The translations under genes and the position numbers were made by a program. A DNA stretch of 64,000 nt from Streptomyces caniscabiei (GTDB taxonomy: Bacteria > Actinomycetota > Actinomycetes > Streptomycetales > Streptomycetaceae): the NCBI RefSeq assembly GCF_014930365.1, contig NZ_JABXWI010000028.1, positions 37,409-101,408 on the forward strand, in the 5' to 3' direction. Below, one piece after another: positions 17,612-26,288 of this stretch (position 1 is its first letter; the number at the start of each line of letters is the position of its first letter). The notes beneath the pieces are model-generated. The model had not been told where the DNA came from, ran no database searches, and saw only the letters and a program-made list of their open reading frames with translations.

Positions 17612-18174
17612 GCCGCCGTCCCGAAGTCGTCGCGGCCCAGCTGCTTGCCGTCGGTCTCAGGGGGTGGGGTGTTCTGCGTGGTCTGCTCCAGGTCTCGGTT
17701 GCGCAGGGCTCGGCGGGTTTCGCGGTACAGCTTCTGGGCGTGCTCTTCGCTGATCTTCAGGAGCCAGGCCAGGCGCTGTTCGGTGAGGCCGTGGCGGTAG
17801 GCGGCACGAACGACCGCGCGGCGCTCGGCCTTGGTGAGGTGGACGTCGCGCCCGGCGACGGTGGCGTTGACCCGGCTGTAGTCGAGGCGGCTGGAGATGT
17901 TCTCGTGCAGCGGCTCGCGCTCCTCCTCGGTCATCCCGCCCCGTATGCCGTGGGTGTCGCCGCCTTCCAGGGCGGCGTCCAGACAGGTGCGGCGGACCGG
18001 GCACTGGCCGCACAGCGACTTCGCTGCGGCGATCTTGGCGGTCTCGTCGGGCTCGGGGAAGAACATGTCGGGGTCCACCGGGTTGTGCTCGGTGCTCTGG
18101 CAGACGGCCTGGTCCTGCCAGGTGTGGTCACCGAGCGACCGGTGGCGGGCAGGGCTGATCGTCGTGGTGGTCAT
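17608..18174 (-). CDS. WhiB-family [4Fe-4S] transcription factor
   Basis: Cys 25, 55, 58 and 64 give the WhiB cluster pattern C-x(29)-C-x2-C-x5-C (VCQST...SLCGQCPVRRTC), followed by the G-G-M-T-E-E-E-R turn. At 188 aa it is much longer than the usual 80-130 aa. The extension contains a second HTH-like region (KAERRAVVRAAYRHGLTEQRLAWLL) and may contact DNA. WhiB proteins bind the sigma factor HrdB. Its place inside the transfer/replication operon suggests control of element genes. Confidence 0.9.
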   Translation of the reverse strand: MTTTTISPARHRSLGDHTWQDQAVCQSTEHNPVDPDMFFPEPDETAKIAAAKSLCGQCPVRRTCLDAALEGGDTHGIRGGMTEEEREPLHENISSRLDYSRVNATVAGRDVHLTKAERRAVVRAAYRHGLTEQRLAWLLKISEEHAQKLYRETRRALRNRDLEQTTQNTPPPETDGKQLGRDDFGTAA

Positions 18175-18291
18175 GCGGGTTGCTCCGATCGCTCTCCGCG
18201 CGCAGGGGTGTCGGCGGAGGGGTGCGCTGGGTCGGGAGGTGCATGGGGCAGCGCGCTGGAGGCGCGGCCCGGCGGTACGGCCGGCGGTGGG

Positions 18292-18999
18292 TCAGGCGGC
18301 GGGGCGGTGGCGTCTGCGGTCGACCGGCTCGAACCCGACCCGGGTGGTCATCTGCGCGAGTCGGGAGGTGACGCGGTCGCCGAGGTAGGCCCGGAGGTCC
18401 TTGATCGCCAGGTTGGTGGTGATCAGCGTCGGGAGCATGTGGTTGTACCGGCGGTTGATCAGCTGGTACGTCACTTCCTCGACCCACTCGGACGCCTTGG
18501 CCGCGCCGAGGTCGTCGATGATCAGCAGCGGGCACCGGCTGACGTCCGCCAGCTCCCGCTCGCTGTCCACCCCGGGGCGAGGGCGCAGGTCGGCGTACAG
18601 GTCGGCGGCCGTCGTCGCGCGCCACCTCACGCCCACCCCGGTCCGCACCAGCTGTCGGACCGCCCCGTACGCCTGGTGCGTCTTGCCCGCGCCGACCACC
18701 CCGGCCAGCAGCAGACTCGGGCCAGTGGTGACCTGCCGCCGGGCTCCCGGGCTGGGCGCGACGGCCTGCTGGGCGACGTCCCGGACCCAGTCCAGGACCT
18801 GCGGATGGTCGGCGACCGCACCCTGGTAGCGCGGGGGCATCGCGGCCAACAGGGCATCCAGCGGGGAGAAGGAATCGGGCTCGTCGACCAGAGCAGCGAC
18901 GGCTGCCGGGTCGATGTTGCGGGCGGCCAGGATCCGGGCCATCCGGTCCAGGGTGCCTGCGCCGCCGAGAGTCTGCGGGTCGCGGGTACGGGTGCGCAT
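18292..18999 (-). CDS. DnaC-like helicase-loader ATPase
   Basis: A 235-aa AAA+ protein with Walker A LAGVVGAGKTHQ at about 98-109, Walker B CPLLIIDDLGAAK at about 158-170, and sensor/Arg-finger-like parts (LITTNLAIKDL, DRVTSRLAQM). This is the layout of DnaC/IstB-type loaders, which place a replicative helicase on origin DNA. ATG 18999 overlaps the stop of the replisome organiser (ATGA), forming a classic organiser-loader pair. Confidence 0.85.
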   Translation of the reverse strand: MRTRTRDPQTLGGAGTLDRMARILAARNIDPAAVAALVDEPDSFSPLDALLAAMPPRYQGAVADHPQVLDWVRDVAQQAVAPSPGARRQVTTGPSLLLAGVVGAGKTHQAYGAVRQLVRTGVGVRWRATTAADLYADLRPRPGVDSERELADVSRCPLLIIDDLGAAKASEWVEEVTYQLINRRYNHMLPTLITTNLAIKDLRAYLGDRVTSRLAQMTTRVGFEPVDRRRHRPAA

Positions 19000-20007
19000 C
19001 ACAGCTCCTCGGCGTAGGCGGCGGCAGCGTCGACCGGGTTGGTCCACGCCTGGTGAGCGGGCACGTTAGGCCGGTTTCCCGGCCGCGCCAAACCGGCCGC
19101 TCGTGCGTTCATGGCGTCGTTGACCAGGCTCGGCAGGCGGCTGGGGTGGCCCTGGATCTCCGCGAAGCGCTTCAGTCCGGCGCGGACGTGCTCCGGGGCG
19201 ATCCCCTCGCCGAGGAGCTTCTTGGCGATGCGGCCGATGTGTCCGATCACGTCGCTGGGCGGACGCTCGTCGCACGCGGCGACGTACTCGCCGATCAGGT
19301 CGTTGACCGAGACGGTGGTGGCGGGCGCTGTGCGCCCCGTAGGGAATGAAGATCCAGGATCCAAGATCCTGGATCCAGGCGCCGAGCCCTCTCCGAGGCT
19401 TCGGGGAGCCCTCGGCGAATGCCTCCCGACCTGCGGCTTTCTTGTCACTGTGATCAGGGGTGCTGGCGAGGCCGACCAGGGGGTCCTGCCGGGCGGCCGG
19501 GGCCCCGCTTCGGGGGATGGGAGGCGTCGGAGCGGGCTGCGCGGGCAGATCGAGGGTTTGGGGAGCGTTCGGCGAAATCTCGGCGAGTCCTCGGGTAGGG
19601 GTGGGCGACGCTTCGGGGTGCCGGGTGCAGGTCCCCTTGCAAGGACCACACCGGGCTGCCGCGTGGTGCTGCGGGCAGGAGGGCAGCCGGGACTGGCTGG
19701 CCTTGTCGATCTTCTGGTGCTCGAACCAGGTCACGACATGGAGGTAGCGGCGTCCGTCGCAGCCGGTGTACCGGCAGAGCAGGCCGGCGTTGGCGAGCTG
19801 CTGGAGGTCGTCCTCGACGTGGACCGACGTGTGCTCGGCCCGCAGGGGCCAGAGCAGCCCCGCGATGATCGCGGCGTTATCGCGATGGCGGCCGTGGTCG
19901 TCGGCCTGGGTGAGGAGGCCGAAGAACGTCCGCTCCGCCTCGACGCTCACCTCGGCGAGCGACTCGGAGAAGAACGCCTCCGGCTTGATGGTCCGGATCC
20001 GTGCCAT
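18999..20007 (-). pseudogene. Replisome-organiser-like protein split by a 7-bp repeat
   Basis: The N-terminal part reads from ATG 20007: MARIRTIKPEAFFSE, a winged-helix replication-initiator domain (ERTFFGLLTQADDHGR...LANAGLLCRY), then a disordered linker ending GAWIQDLG near 19365. The C-terminal domain (PATTVSVNDLIGEYVAACD...LLGEGIAPEHVRAGLKRF...LPSLVNDAMNA) lies one frame over and stops at 18999. The frames meet exactly at four tandem 7-bp units. With three units the whole gene is in frame (about 334 aa). It is therefore an OFF state, a null mutation, or an assembly slip. It heads the loader/WhiB/transfer operon. Confidence 0.8.
19349..19376. repeat. Four tandem 7-bp units at the frameshift
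   Basis: On the plus strand the units are AAGATCC, AGGATCC, AAGATCC and TGGATCC, with no spacer. Seven is not a multiple of three, so gain or loss of one unit moves the reading frame. Deleting one unit joins the two parts of the surrounding gene. Confidence 0.9.
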
Positions 20008-20008
20008 G

Positions 20009-20329
20009 TCAGCGGCCTCGACCGACGAGATCGCTGCGGGTGAGGGTCGCGGTGGTGAGGTCGAGGTTGTGAGGGCGGGTCCAGTTCACGTCCGGCCAGA
20101 CCCGCATGATCCAGCGTGCCGCGACCCTGGCGGTCGTCCGGCTCAGCTCAACCGTTGCCCCGCCCGCGTCCTTGGCAACGGTGTGCGGGTGGGGCCACAT
20201 CTGCGCGGGGTCGGTGAGGCTGACGCGGATGGTGGCCGCCCCGGGGATCATGTCGGCGAGCTGGGCCGCGAGGCGGTGCCGGCGGGCCGTGTCCGGGCAT
20301 GCCGGGGTTTCGCTCGGCATGGCGAGCAT
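20009..20329 (-). CDS. Conserved hypothetical, 106 aa
   Basis: ATG 20329 has GGAG about 9 bases upstream. The protein (RRHRLAAQLADMIPGAATIRVSLTD...TVELSRTTARVAARWIMRVWPDVNWTRPHNLDLTT) is of a type often seen next to replication or transfer genes of Streptomyces elements; its role is unknown to me. One base separates its stop from the replisome-organiser start, so it opens the long minus-strand operon. Confidence 0.65.
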   Translation of the reverse strand: MLAMPSETPACPDTARRHRLAAQLADMIPGAATIRVSLTDPAQMWPHPHTVAKDAGGATVELSRTTARVAARWIMRVWPDVNWTRPHNLDLTTATLTRSDLVGRGR

Positions 20330-20742
20330 GTGATACTCCGTTGTTCGTAGGAGTGCGGTGCGGCGGTTCTCGTGCAAAAGCCCCGCTGCCCGCGAGATGT
20401 GAATCGGCGCCTTCGGGGTGCCGGCCCGGCGTCCAGGAGTTGGTAGCTCCCGGGCGCCGGTGCAGTTTTCCGGGCTTACCCGGCCCGGTCGGTCTGCCCG
20501 TCTCGTATACGTGCCTCCTTCTTGCCCTCGCTCCCCAGGCGGGCTGCCCGGCGGGCGACGACGAACATATGCACAGGTCGCGCCAAGATCCAGCCCTATC
20601 CGGAGGCGCCACAGAGAGGCCGAAGGCGAAGATCGAGTAGGGGTGCGGAGCCCCCCGCCTTTCGCTAGGCTGAAGCTATTCCGACTCAACGAAAAAGTCA
20701 ACGCGTCGACGTTCCTTCGGTTTGACGAAAAACGAGGTTGAG
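20330..20742. promoter_or_regulatory. Divergent control region
   Basis: This 413-base space separates the minus-strand replication/transfer operon from the plus-strand XRE regulator. It holds no convincing gene. The AT-richer end (about 20670-20735) has a direct repeat TCAACG-AAAAAG-TCAACG, an 8-bp palindrome CGTCGACG and TTTGACGAAAAACG. These are plausible binding sites for the adjacent XRE regulator (inference). Confidence 0.5.
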
Positions 20743-21642
20743 ATGTCTGCTCGTCACTTCGACCGACATCGTGTGCGCACGGTGCGGCGAGCTGCCGAGA
20801 TCTCGCAGGCCGAGGTGGCTGCGGCCCTCGGCGTGGCCGACTCGACGGTCGCCGGCTGGGAATCCGGGGATGCGGTCCCCGATGCGGAGAAGTTGCCCGC
20901 GCTGGCCCGTGTCCTCAACCGGGGGCTGGATGGCCTCTTTCCGCGTACCGGACTGCCTGATCTGACGGACCTGCGGTGCGATGCCGGCTACTACCAGTAC
21001 GAAACGGCATCTTTGATCGGAACCAAGAGCGCCGGTCCGGTGGCGGGAGCCGAACGCGGGGAGCGGCGACTCAAGGACAAGTACGTCCCGGCCCTGGCGT
21101 CGGCGTACCGGGTGAGCGAGGAGGAGCTGCGGCGGGCAGAGGACCGGTCGATCGCCAAGGCCCAGGAGACACAAGCCGGCCAGTCCGCCGAGGATGGCGG
21201 CACCGTCCCGGCCTCCTCGGGGCCACCCGGCACGCTGGGCGAGAAGATCACTCTGATCCTGGAGCGCTCGTACCCCGGGCAGCAGGGGCCGCCGACGGAC
21301 TCGGAGATCGCCGACGCCGTCAATGCTCATGCCGGGTCGAAGGTCATCACCGGGGAGGGCGTCCGGGATCTCCGGACCGGTGTCGCGGAATCGGCTTCGC
21401 CCGTCGTTCTTGAGGGCCTGGCCGCCTTCTTCGGTGTGTCCCCGATGTACTTCCAGCCGGACTATGCCGTGGCCCGTCAGGTCTACGAGGGCCTCCGGCT
21501 CCTGTCAGCGTCGAGGAGCGGGGCCGTGGGCCGGTTCAGGGGTCGGGGGACGGGCTCCCAGGGATTGCCGGCGAACGTCATGGAATTCGTCAACGACCTG
21601 GTCACGGAGCTGGAGCAGAGAGAACCGGAGGCGAACGAGTAG
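20743..21642 (+). CDS. XRE regulator with two HTH domains
   Basis: GAGG five bases upstream supports ATG 20743. The N-terminal HTH (residues about 10-62) is VRRAAEISQAEVAAALGVADSTVAGWESGDAVPDAEKLPAL. A middle segment (KDKYVPALASAYRVSEEEL) is a degenerate HTH-like repeat. The C-terminal domain (TLGEKITLILERSYP...NAHAGSKVITGEGVRDLRTGV...LEGLAAFFGVSPMYF) resembles EspR/Rv3849-type HTH proteins. It is divergent from the replication operon and likely its repressor (inference). Confidence 0.8.
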   Translation: MSARHFDRHRVRTVRRAAEISQAEVAAALGVADSTVAGWESGDAVPDAEKLPALARVLNRGLDGLFPRTGLPDLTDLRCDAGYYQYETASLIGTKSAGPVAGAERGERRLKDKYVPALASAYRVSEEELRRAEDRSIAKAQETQAGQSAEDGGTVPASSGPPGTLGEKITLILERSYPGQQGPPTDSEIADAVNAHAGSKVITGEGVRDLRTGVAESASPVVLEGLAAFFGVSPMYFQPDYAVARQVYEGLRLLSASRSGAVGRFRGRGTGSQGLPANVMEFVNDLVTELEQREPEANE

Positions 21643-21648
21643 CGCCTT

Positions 21649-21674
21649 GTCCGGGACTCCGAAGAGCCCCGGAC
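21649..21674 (+). terminator. Hairpin terminator after XRE gene
   Basis: GTCCGGG (21649-21655) pairs with CCCGGAC (21668-21674), with an inner CTC/GAG pairing around CGAA. It lies 7 bases past the stop codon, between convergent genes. Confidence 0.7.
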
Positions 21675-21777
21675 GTGCTGTCACCTACGCCTGTGCGGTC
21701 GTCTACCGGCGCACGCCGGTCGGAGAACACAGTCTCGAAGGTGCAGAAGCGCCTACTCGCCGCCTGAAGACGCCCGC

Positions 21778-22041
21778 CTAGTCGTCGTTCGGCAGGTACC
21801 ACCCGTGCTCGCGATGCCTGGGCTCTGGTGGGTTCGGGTTCTCGCGGGCATAGGCCTCGTTTGCACGGCGCGTCATCTCTTCGTCGTAGCGGTGCAGCTC
21901 GTCGTAGAGCTTCGACGACTCGTTGTCATCCCCGCTTGATACGTAACGCTGTCGCAGCGCCTCGCGCTCGTCTTCGAGTTCCGCGTCGGACAGCGGGCGG
22001 AGGCTACCGAGGCCACGCGCGATGGAGTCGAAGATGCCCAT
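21778..22041 (-). CDS. Small conserved hypothetical, 87 aa
   Basis: A charged helical protein starting MGIFDSIARGLGSLRPLSDAELEDEREALRQRYVSS and ending HREHGWYLPNDD. The composition and clear start and end resemble a widespread short Streptomyces protein. No function is known to me. It is the last gene of the minus-strand run beginning with the IrrE-like gene, after a 135-base gap. Confidence 0.65.
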   Translation of the reverse strand: MGIFDSIARGLGSLRPLSDAELEDEREALRQRYVSSGDDNESSKLYDELHRYDEEMTRRANEAYARENPNPPEPRHREHGWYLPNDD

Positions 22042-22176
22042 GCGTTGATGTTGTCACACCGGGGGCTACAGCCCTGCCGTTGTCCGCCAATACCGCCTCG
22101 AAGGTGCGCGAAAACGCCCGGCTCGCGGCCGGCCGCCGGGATCACCGCGCCGGAAGGCCCCATCCACAACTCTTGA

Positions 22177-23364
22177 CTATTGCTCCTCGCGCGGCTCGTG
22201 CCGCTGCCCTGCGGCCACCACCGTCCGGACCGCCTTCAACGCGGTGAGATCCTCAAGGGGATCTCCGTCGACCACCAGCAGGTCCGCCCGGAACCCGGGA
22301 GCGATTCGCCCCGTCGTATCGCCCAGCCCCAGCGCGCCAGCTGCGTCGGCGGTCGCCATATCGAGGATCTTGCTGTTCGGCAGACCCAGGTGCGCGTAGA
22401 ACGACAGGGCAGGCACCAGTCCGTCGAACCCTGCGCGCTGGACTCCGGCGTCGGTTCCGGCGATGAGCTTGGCGCCGGCCTCCGCCATCTGCCGTACGAG
22501 GTCGAACATGGCAGCCGCCCGCTCCTCGCCGAAGAAGCGGGGGAGCATCTGCCAGTGAGGGCTGACGGCAGGGCAGACGGCGATGCCACGGTCGATGATC
22601 TGCTCCAGGACGTCCTGACGAAGGTCGAAGCCATCGTTCGTCATCCACGTGCAGTGCTCGATCGTGTCGACGCCCGCTTCCACGGCCGCGGTGATGCCGT
22701 CCGTGCCGTGCGCGTGTGCGGCCACTGGCATGCCGGCCTTGTGGGCCTCGTCCACCAAGGCCTGGAGTTCCTCCGGGGTGAACTGGCTCTGCCAGCTCTT
22801 CGGCCCGTCCTTGGTCAGACCGCCTCCTGTGACCATTGCCTTGATCACTCCGGCACCCGCCGTGACGTTGCGCCGTACGAGGTCGCGGACCTCGGCGACG
22901 CCGGAGACCTCGCCCCCGAGGAAGTGGCAGTGCCCGCCGGGTGGGGTCGCGGGCGTGCCCGCCGAGACGATCCGCGGGCCCGGAGTAATGCCGCGGGCGA
23001 TCTCCTCGTCCAGGCGGAGGGCGAGGCCGTTGCGATCGCCGAGGTCCCGGGTCGTCGTCACCCCACTGTGCAGGAGCTGCTCCGCACGGCGCCGCATGTC
23101 CGTCAGCAGGGTCTCGTCGCTGGACTCGTGGAGCGTGGCCACGGGGTCCGCGCCTCCGTCGAACGCGAGGTGGACATGCGCGTCGATAAGACCAGGCACG
23201 ATCGTGCCCTCGGGGAACGCGAGGCGCACCACGTCCTGACCTGCCTGCTCAGCGACCTGCGCGCGCGGCCCCACCGCAGTGATCGAATCACCCTCGACGA
23301 GAATGGCACCGTCGTCCAGGTACGTCCCGGAGCCGACGAGGACTCGGCCTGCGGTGATGAGCAT
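22177..23364 (-). CDS. Metal-dependent amidohydrolase family protein
   Basis: A 395-aa enzyme of the imidazolonepropionase/Xaa-Pro-dipeptidase-like amidohydrolase branch. The metal ligands are visible: H-x-H in LIDAHVHLAFDGG (about 60-70), a Lys in GVIKAMVTGGG, HAHG, TIEHC and D in IAGTDAG. It ends with the beta-sandwich strands typical of the family (GFRADLLVVDGDPLEDL). There is no signal peptide, so it is cytosolic. The substrate is not predictable. It lies 25 bases after the membrane-protein gene and is probably co-transcribed with it. Confidence 0.85.
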   Translation of the reverse strand: MLITAGRVLVGSGTYLDDGAILVEGDSITAVGPRAQVAEQAGQDVVRLAFPEGTIVPGLIDAHVHLAFDGGADPVATLHESSDETLLTDMRRRAEQLLHSGVTTTRDLGDRNGLALRLDEEIARGITPGPRIVSAGTPATPPGGHCHFLGGEVSGVAEVRDLVRRNVTAGAGVIKAMVTGGGLTKDGPKSWQSQFTPEELQALVDEAHKAGMPVAAHAHGTDGITAAVEAGVDTIEHCTWMTNDGFDLRQDVLEQIIDRGIAVCPAVSPHWQMLPRFFGEERAAAMFDLVRQMAEAGAKLIAGTDAGVQRAGFDGLVPALSFYAHLGLPNSKILDMATADAAGALGLGDTTGRIAPGFRADLLVVDGDPLEDLTALKAVRTVVAAGQRHEPREEQ

Positions 23365-23389
23365 CTGGTCTCTCCTTGATCTTCGCTGG

Positions 23390-24505
23390 TCAGGCGGACA
23401 GGCGCAGTGCGTCCGACACGGCGATCAGTTGGCGGGCGTCTGCTTCCCGGTCGGCCTCCTTGGGCACCGCCAGCGGTACCGCCGGACGAGGCACAAGGGC
23501 TCCCTTTCCGATCGTGTCCACAGCGTGCCGAAGGCGGTCCGCCAGCACGGCCGGGGGCAGATCGAGCACTTCGATGCCCTCCGACGCGTCGGCCAGGTGC
23601 GGGCTGACATCGACCAGTCCGTCACGGCACTCCACTATCCGTCGGTGGTAGCGGCGGTGCACGCCGCGCGCCCGCCACCGGTCCCACAGCCCGGACGAAG
23701 CGGGCCGCAACACGTTCTCGGGATATGCCTCGGCGAGCAGCTGCCACAGCGGAGCCAGCCGACGGTGGTCACGACGGCGCCGCATCCAGAGCCGCGCCGA
23801 CGTCACCCTCGAGCGGGCCCCCGGATAGGTGACGCCCACGAAGAAGAGCAGGATGGACACCACGAGCAGGAACGCGACACCTGCCATGAGCGGCTGTGGC
23901 ACGGTCCCGCCGCTCCACCGGATGGCGACGAAGACCGCTCGGACAGCGCAGGCCACCGCCATCGTGCTGAGGCCGACTGCGGCCATCCACAGACCCGTGG
24001 CGTGCGGTCGCCGTGACATGCGGGCATAGCGTCGGGTCCAGCGGCCGGCGGCGCCGAGGGCGTACATGAGGTACAGGCCGGCGCCGCCGTAGAAGAAGGC
24101 GATCTGCGGAATCGTCATGTCCGCCGTGCTGAAGGAGCCGGCGAACACGTTGTGCGGGACCGACAGCGCGGCGACCGTGATCGCCACTGCCACGGCTGCC
24201 ACAAGGAGGGCTTCCCGCCTGGCGCGGAGCCGACCGGCCTGCCCGTCAGCCGAGTACAGGTAGAAGCACATCAGGAAGTAGACCGTCAGCAGAAGCAGCA
24301 CGTTCTGCACCAGCTTCGCGGTGCCGTGCCCGGCCACGGTGTCGACGCCCGAGGCACCGCCAGGCATGGCCAGGGGATACGACAGCGCCGCGCTCAGCAG
24401 GCACAACGTGACGGAACGAAGCGGCGCGTCATGAGGCGCTCGCGACCACTGGTACAACTTCCACACAACGGCGACCGCGAGGCCCAGGAGGATCACTTCG
24501 GTCAC
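23390..24505 (-). CDS. MAB_1171c-like membrane protein
   Basis: A 371-aa protein with about seven hydrophobic segments in the first 235 residues (for example VILLGLAVAVVWKLYQW, LVQNVLLLLTVYFLMCFYLY, GVAFLLVVSILLFFVGVTYPG). A cytosolic domain follows, with a helical core (RLAPLWQLLAEAYPE, RRIVECRDGLVDVSPHL). This is the plan of the actinobacterial MAB_1171c family of putative transporters, commonly next to ImmA/IrrE-like genes, as here. Three bases separate it from that gene. Confidence 0.75.
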   Translation of the reverse strand: MTEVILLGLAVAVVWKLYQWSRAPHDAPLRSVTLCLLSAALSYPLAMPGGASGVDTVAGHGTAKLVQNVLLLLTVYFLMCFYLYSADGQAGRLRARREALLVAAVAVAITVAALSVPHNVFAGSFSTADMTIPQIAFFYGGAGLYLMYALGAAGRWTRRYARMSRRPHATGLWMAAVGLSTMAVACAVRAVFVAIRWSGGTVPQPLMAGVAFLLVVSILLFFVGVTYPGARSRVTSARLWMRRRRDHRRLAPLWQLLAEAYPENVLRPASSGLWDRWRARGVHRRYHRRIVECRDGLVDVSPHLADASEGIEVLDLPPAVLADRLRHAVDTIGKGALVPRPAVPLAVPKEADREADARQLIAVSDALRLSA

Positions 24506-24508
24506 GGG

Positions 24509-25090
24509 TCACAGCCACCCTCGCCGGTCACCCAGCGCCGCCTGAACCCGTCGAACGGAGGGATCCTCGGAGAGCGGGGTGACGTGATCAAGCACCGACG
24601 ACCACTCCAGGATGATCGTGGCCGCGAGTTCGACAGCACACTCTTCCCCGTCGTCGTACGAACACCGGCGGGCCACACGCCGGATCAGGGCGGGATCAAG
24701 CACCGGGATCATCGTGGCCCAGCCTTCGACGAAGTCGTCCGGAGCTTCCTGCCCCTCCTCGACCGGCTCGTCCTCGGCCACGATGATGTGGAACGCCTCG
24801 TGCAGGATGATGTGGTCCTGATGCAGGGGGGTCGTTTCCTGCTGGTAGAGGACCACGTCCATCTGCGGCATGTCGACCCACAGCCCCGATGGTCCGGGTT
24901 TCTCCAGTGGGAAAGGCCGCAGGACAACCGGGCGCCCACGCCTCTCGCCGAGCGCCCGGCACAACTCCTTCACGTCCAGCGGCGGCTGTATGCCGAGACT
25001 CTGAAGCTCTCGCCGTAGTCGGCGGTGCAGGTCTCGCTCCACCGTTCGCTTCGGAGCGGTACGCCACCGTCCCAACCGCCTGCGGCTCAC
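24509..25090 (-). CDS. ImmA/IrrE-like metalloprotease
   Basis: A 193-aa protein from GTG 25090, chosen because GGAGG lies five bases upstream; the frame is open to 25330. The zinc motif H-E-A-F-H is at about 110-114 (IILHEAFHIIVAED), with a downstream EGWATMIP helix. The N-terminal part (RRLRRELQSLGIQPPLDVKELC...RGRPVVLRPFPLE) matches the small IrrE-like proteins found before MAB_1171c genes. ImmA/IrrE proteases cleave XRE repressors; no XRE gene adjoins it here. Confidence 0.75.
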   Translation of the reverse strand: MSRRRLGRWRTAPKRTVERDLHRRLRRELQSLGIQPPLDVKELCRALGERRGRPVVLRPFPLEKPGPSGLWVDMPQMDVVLYQQETTPLHQDHIILHEAFHIIVAEDEPVEEGQEAPDDFVEGWATMIPVLDPALIRRVARRCSYDDGEECAVELAATIILEWSSVLDHVTPLSEDPSVRRVQAALGDRRGWL

Positions 25091-25728
25091 TCCCTCCTCC
25101 GCAGGAGCCTTGGGCTGAGCTGCGTCGCGGTCACTTCTTCCAGGCCACATCGGTGATCCCTCCGTACCAGCCGTGGATGACTCCGAGACGGAGCCGGGCG
25201 ACGGCCGCGCCGTTTCGACCATGTCCAGTCCCCGCTGCACCACGCAGCCGAGGTGCTCCGGGGAGCGAGAGCAGTACGCGGCCCTTGCCGCGAACACCCC
25301 GATCCTTGGACCACACGAGTGCGCGCCCAAGATTCACCTGGTGCCGAACGTCGCTAGCGTGAACAGTCGATGACACGTCGCAAAGCGTCCGCAGCAGGCT
25401 TTGGGAACAGCATCGGAGACTACGCGAAGCCCACACCAAGACCTGACTGAAAAGCGCCCCTCAACTGCGACCCAACAAATCGCACCAAAATAACGCACGT
25501 GACTGTAGATCATGCTTTTGAACTGGCAGTTCTCAGGGATGACGCGCCCACGCCAAGTGCACCGGGAGACCTCAGGTTCGTTACCAATCCGAGATATTTT
25601 TACTGCTTACAAATCGGCCATTTAGTAATGGAAGGCAGTGAAATCCCCATTCCACGCAGCAGACGACGAGCTGTGGCCATGGCCACTTTCGGCCAGTCGG
25701 GACGTGATTCGCGATTACGCTTCCAGCC
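25091..25728. other. Gene-free AT-richer spacer
   Basis: No convincing gene. The left part holds possible N-terminal extensions of the IrrE-like gene. From about 25440 to 25640 the DNA is clearly AT-richer than the rest of the window (for example GATATTTTTACTGCTTAC) and probably carries the promoters of both flanking divergent genes. A 100-codon plus-strand frame here has poor codon use. Confidence 0.5.
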
Positions 25729-26169
25729 ATGCGCACCGAGATGCAGAGCCAGGAAAATGGCTACGTGGAGTTCTGGAGCGAGTACCATCTGTGCACCCTG
25801 ACGACGCTCCGGCCTGATGGCCGCCCCCACGTCGTGCCGGTTGGAGTCACCGTGGACGTCGACGCCGGTATCGCTCGGGTTATCACCCGCAAATCAAGCA
25901 GGAAAGTCGCCAACGTTCAGGCAGCGCTCCCCGGCAAGGCACGCGTCGCCGTCTGCCAAGTGGACGGAGGACGCTGGGCAACGCTGGAGGGCACGGCCGA
26001 AGTCCGCATGCACCCAGCCGCAGTAGAGGATGCTGTGGCGCGCTACGGGAAGCGGTACGGGCGGACGCCTTCTCCGGATCCGGAGCGCGTGGTCATCGAG
26101 ATCACGATCGACCGGGCCATGGGGCAGGTGAGCTCCTCCCAACCGGGGAACGCCAGAGCTGCCGCCTAG
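25729..26169 (+). CDS. PPOX-class F420/flavin-dependent oxidoreductase
   Basis: A 146-aa split-barrel protein: FWSEYHLCTLTTLRPDGRPHVVPVGVTVD, then ITRKSSRKVANVQ and RVAVCQVDGGRWATLEGTAEV. This matches Rv1155-like PPOX enzymes that bind FMN or F420. Typical reactions are reduction of small unsaturated compounds; the substrate is unknown. ATG 25729 or ATG 25741 may be the start. It converges on the pPIWI-RE gene. Confidence 0.85.
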   Translation: MRTEMQSQENGYVEFWSEYHLCTLTTLRPDGRPHVVPVGVTVDVDAGIARVITRKSSRKVANVQAALPGKARVAVCQVDGGRWATLEGTAEVRMHPAAVEDAVARYGKRYGRTPSPDPERVVIEITIDRAMGQVSSSQPGNARAAA

Positions 26170-26238
26170 TTCTGCCGCATGCTCCAACCCATCCCCTCAC
26201 CTGCAGGTCGGAGTCCCTTCACGACCATGCACGAGCGC

Positions 26239-26265
26239 GCCCGTGCCCCGATGCGGGACACGGGC
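26239..26265. terminator. Bidirectional hairpin terminator
   Basis: GCCCGTG (26239-26245) pairs with CACGGGC (26259-26265), with inner CCC/GGG pairing. It lies between the convergent PPOX and pPIWI-RE genes. Confidence 0.65.
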
Positions 26266-26288
26266 TGCCGTGTGTCAATGCCTGGCGT

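Noticed and set aside
18128..18241. Possible 37-aa peptide between the WhiB and DnaC-like genes
   Set aside because: It overlaps the start of the whiB-type gene and its Pro/Arg/His-rich product has no supporting coupling at either end.
25499..25801. 100-codon plus-strand frame in the AT-rich spacer
   Set aside because: Third positions are not GC-rich, there is no ribosome site, and it overlaps the start of the PPOX gene in another frame.
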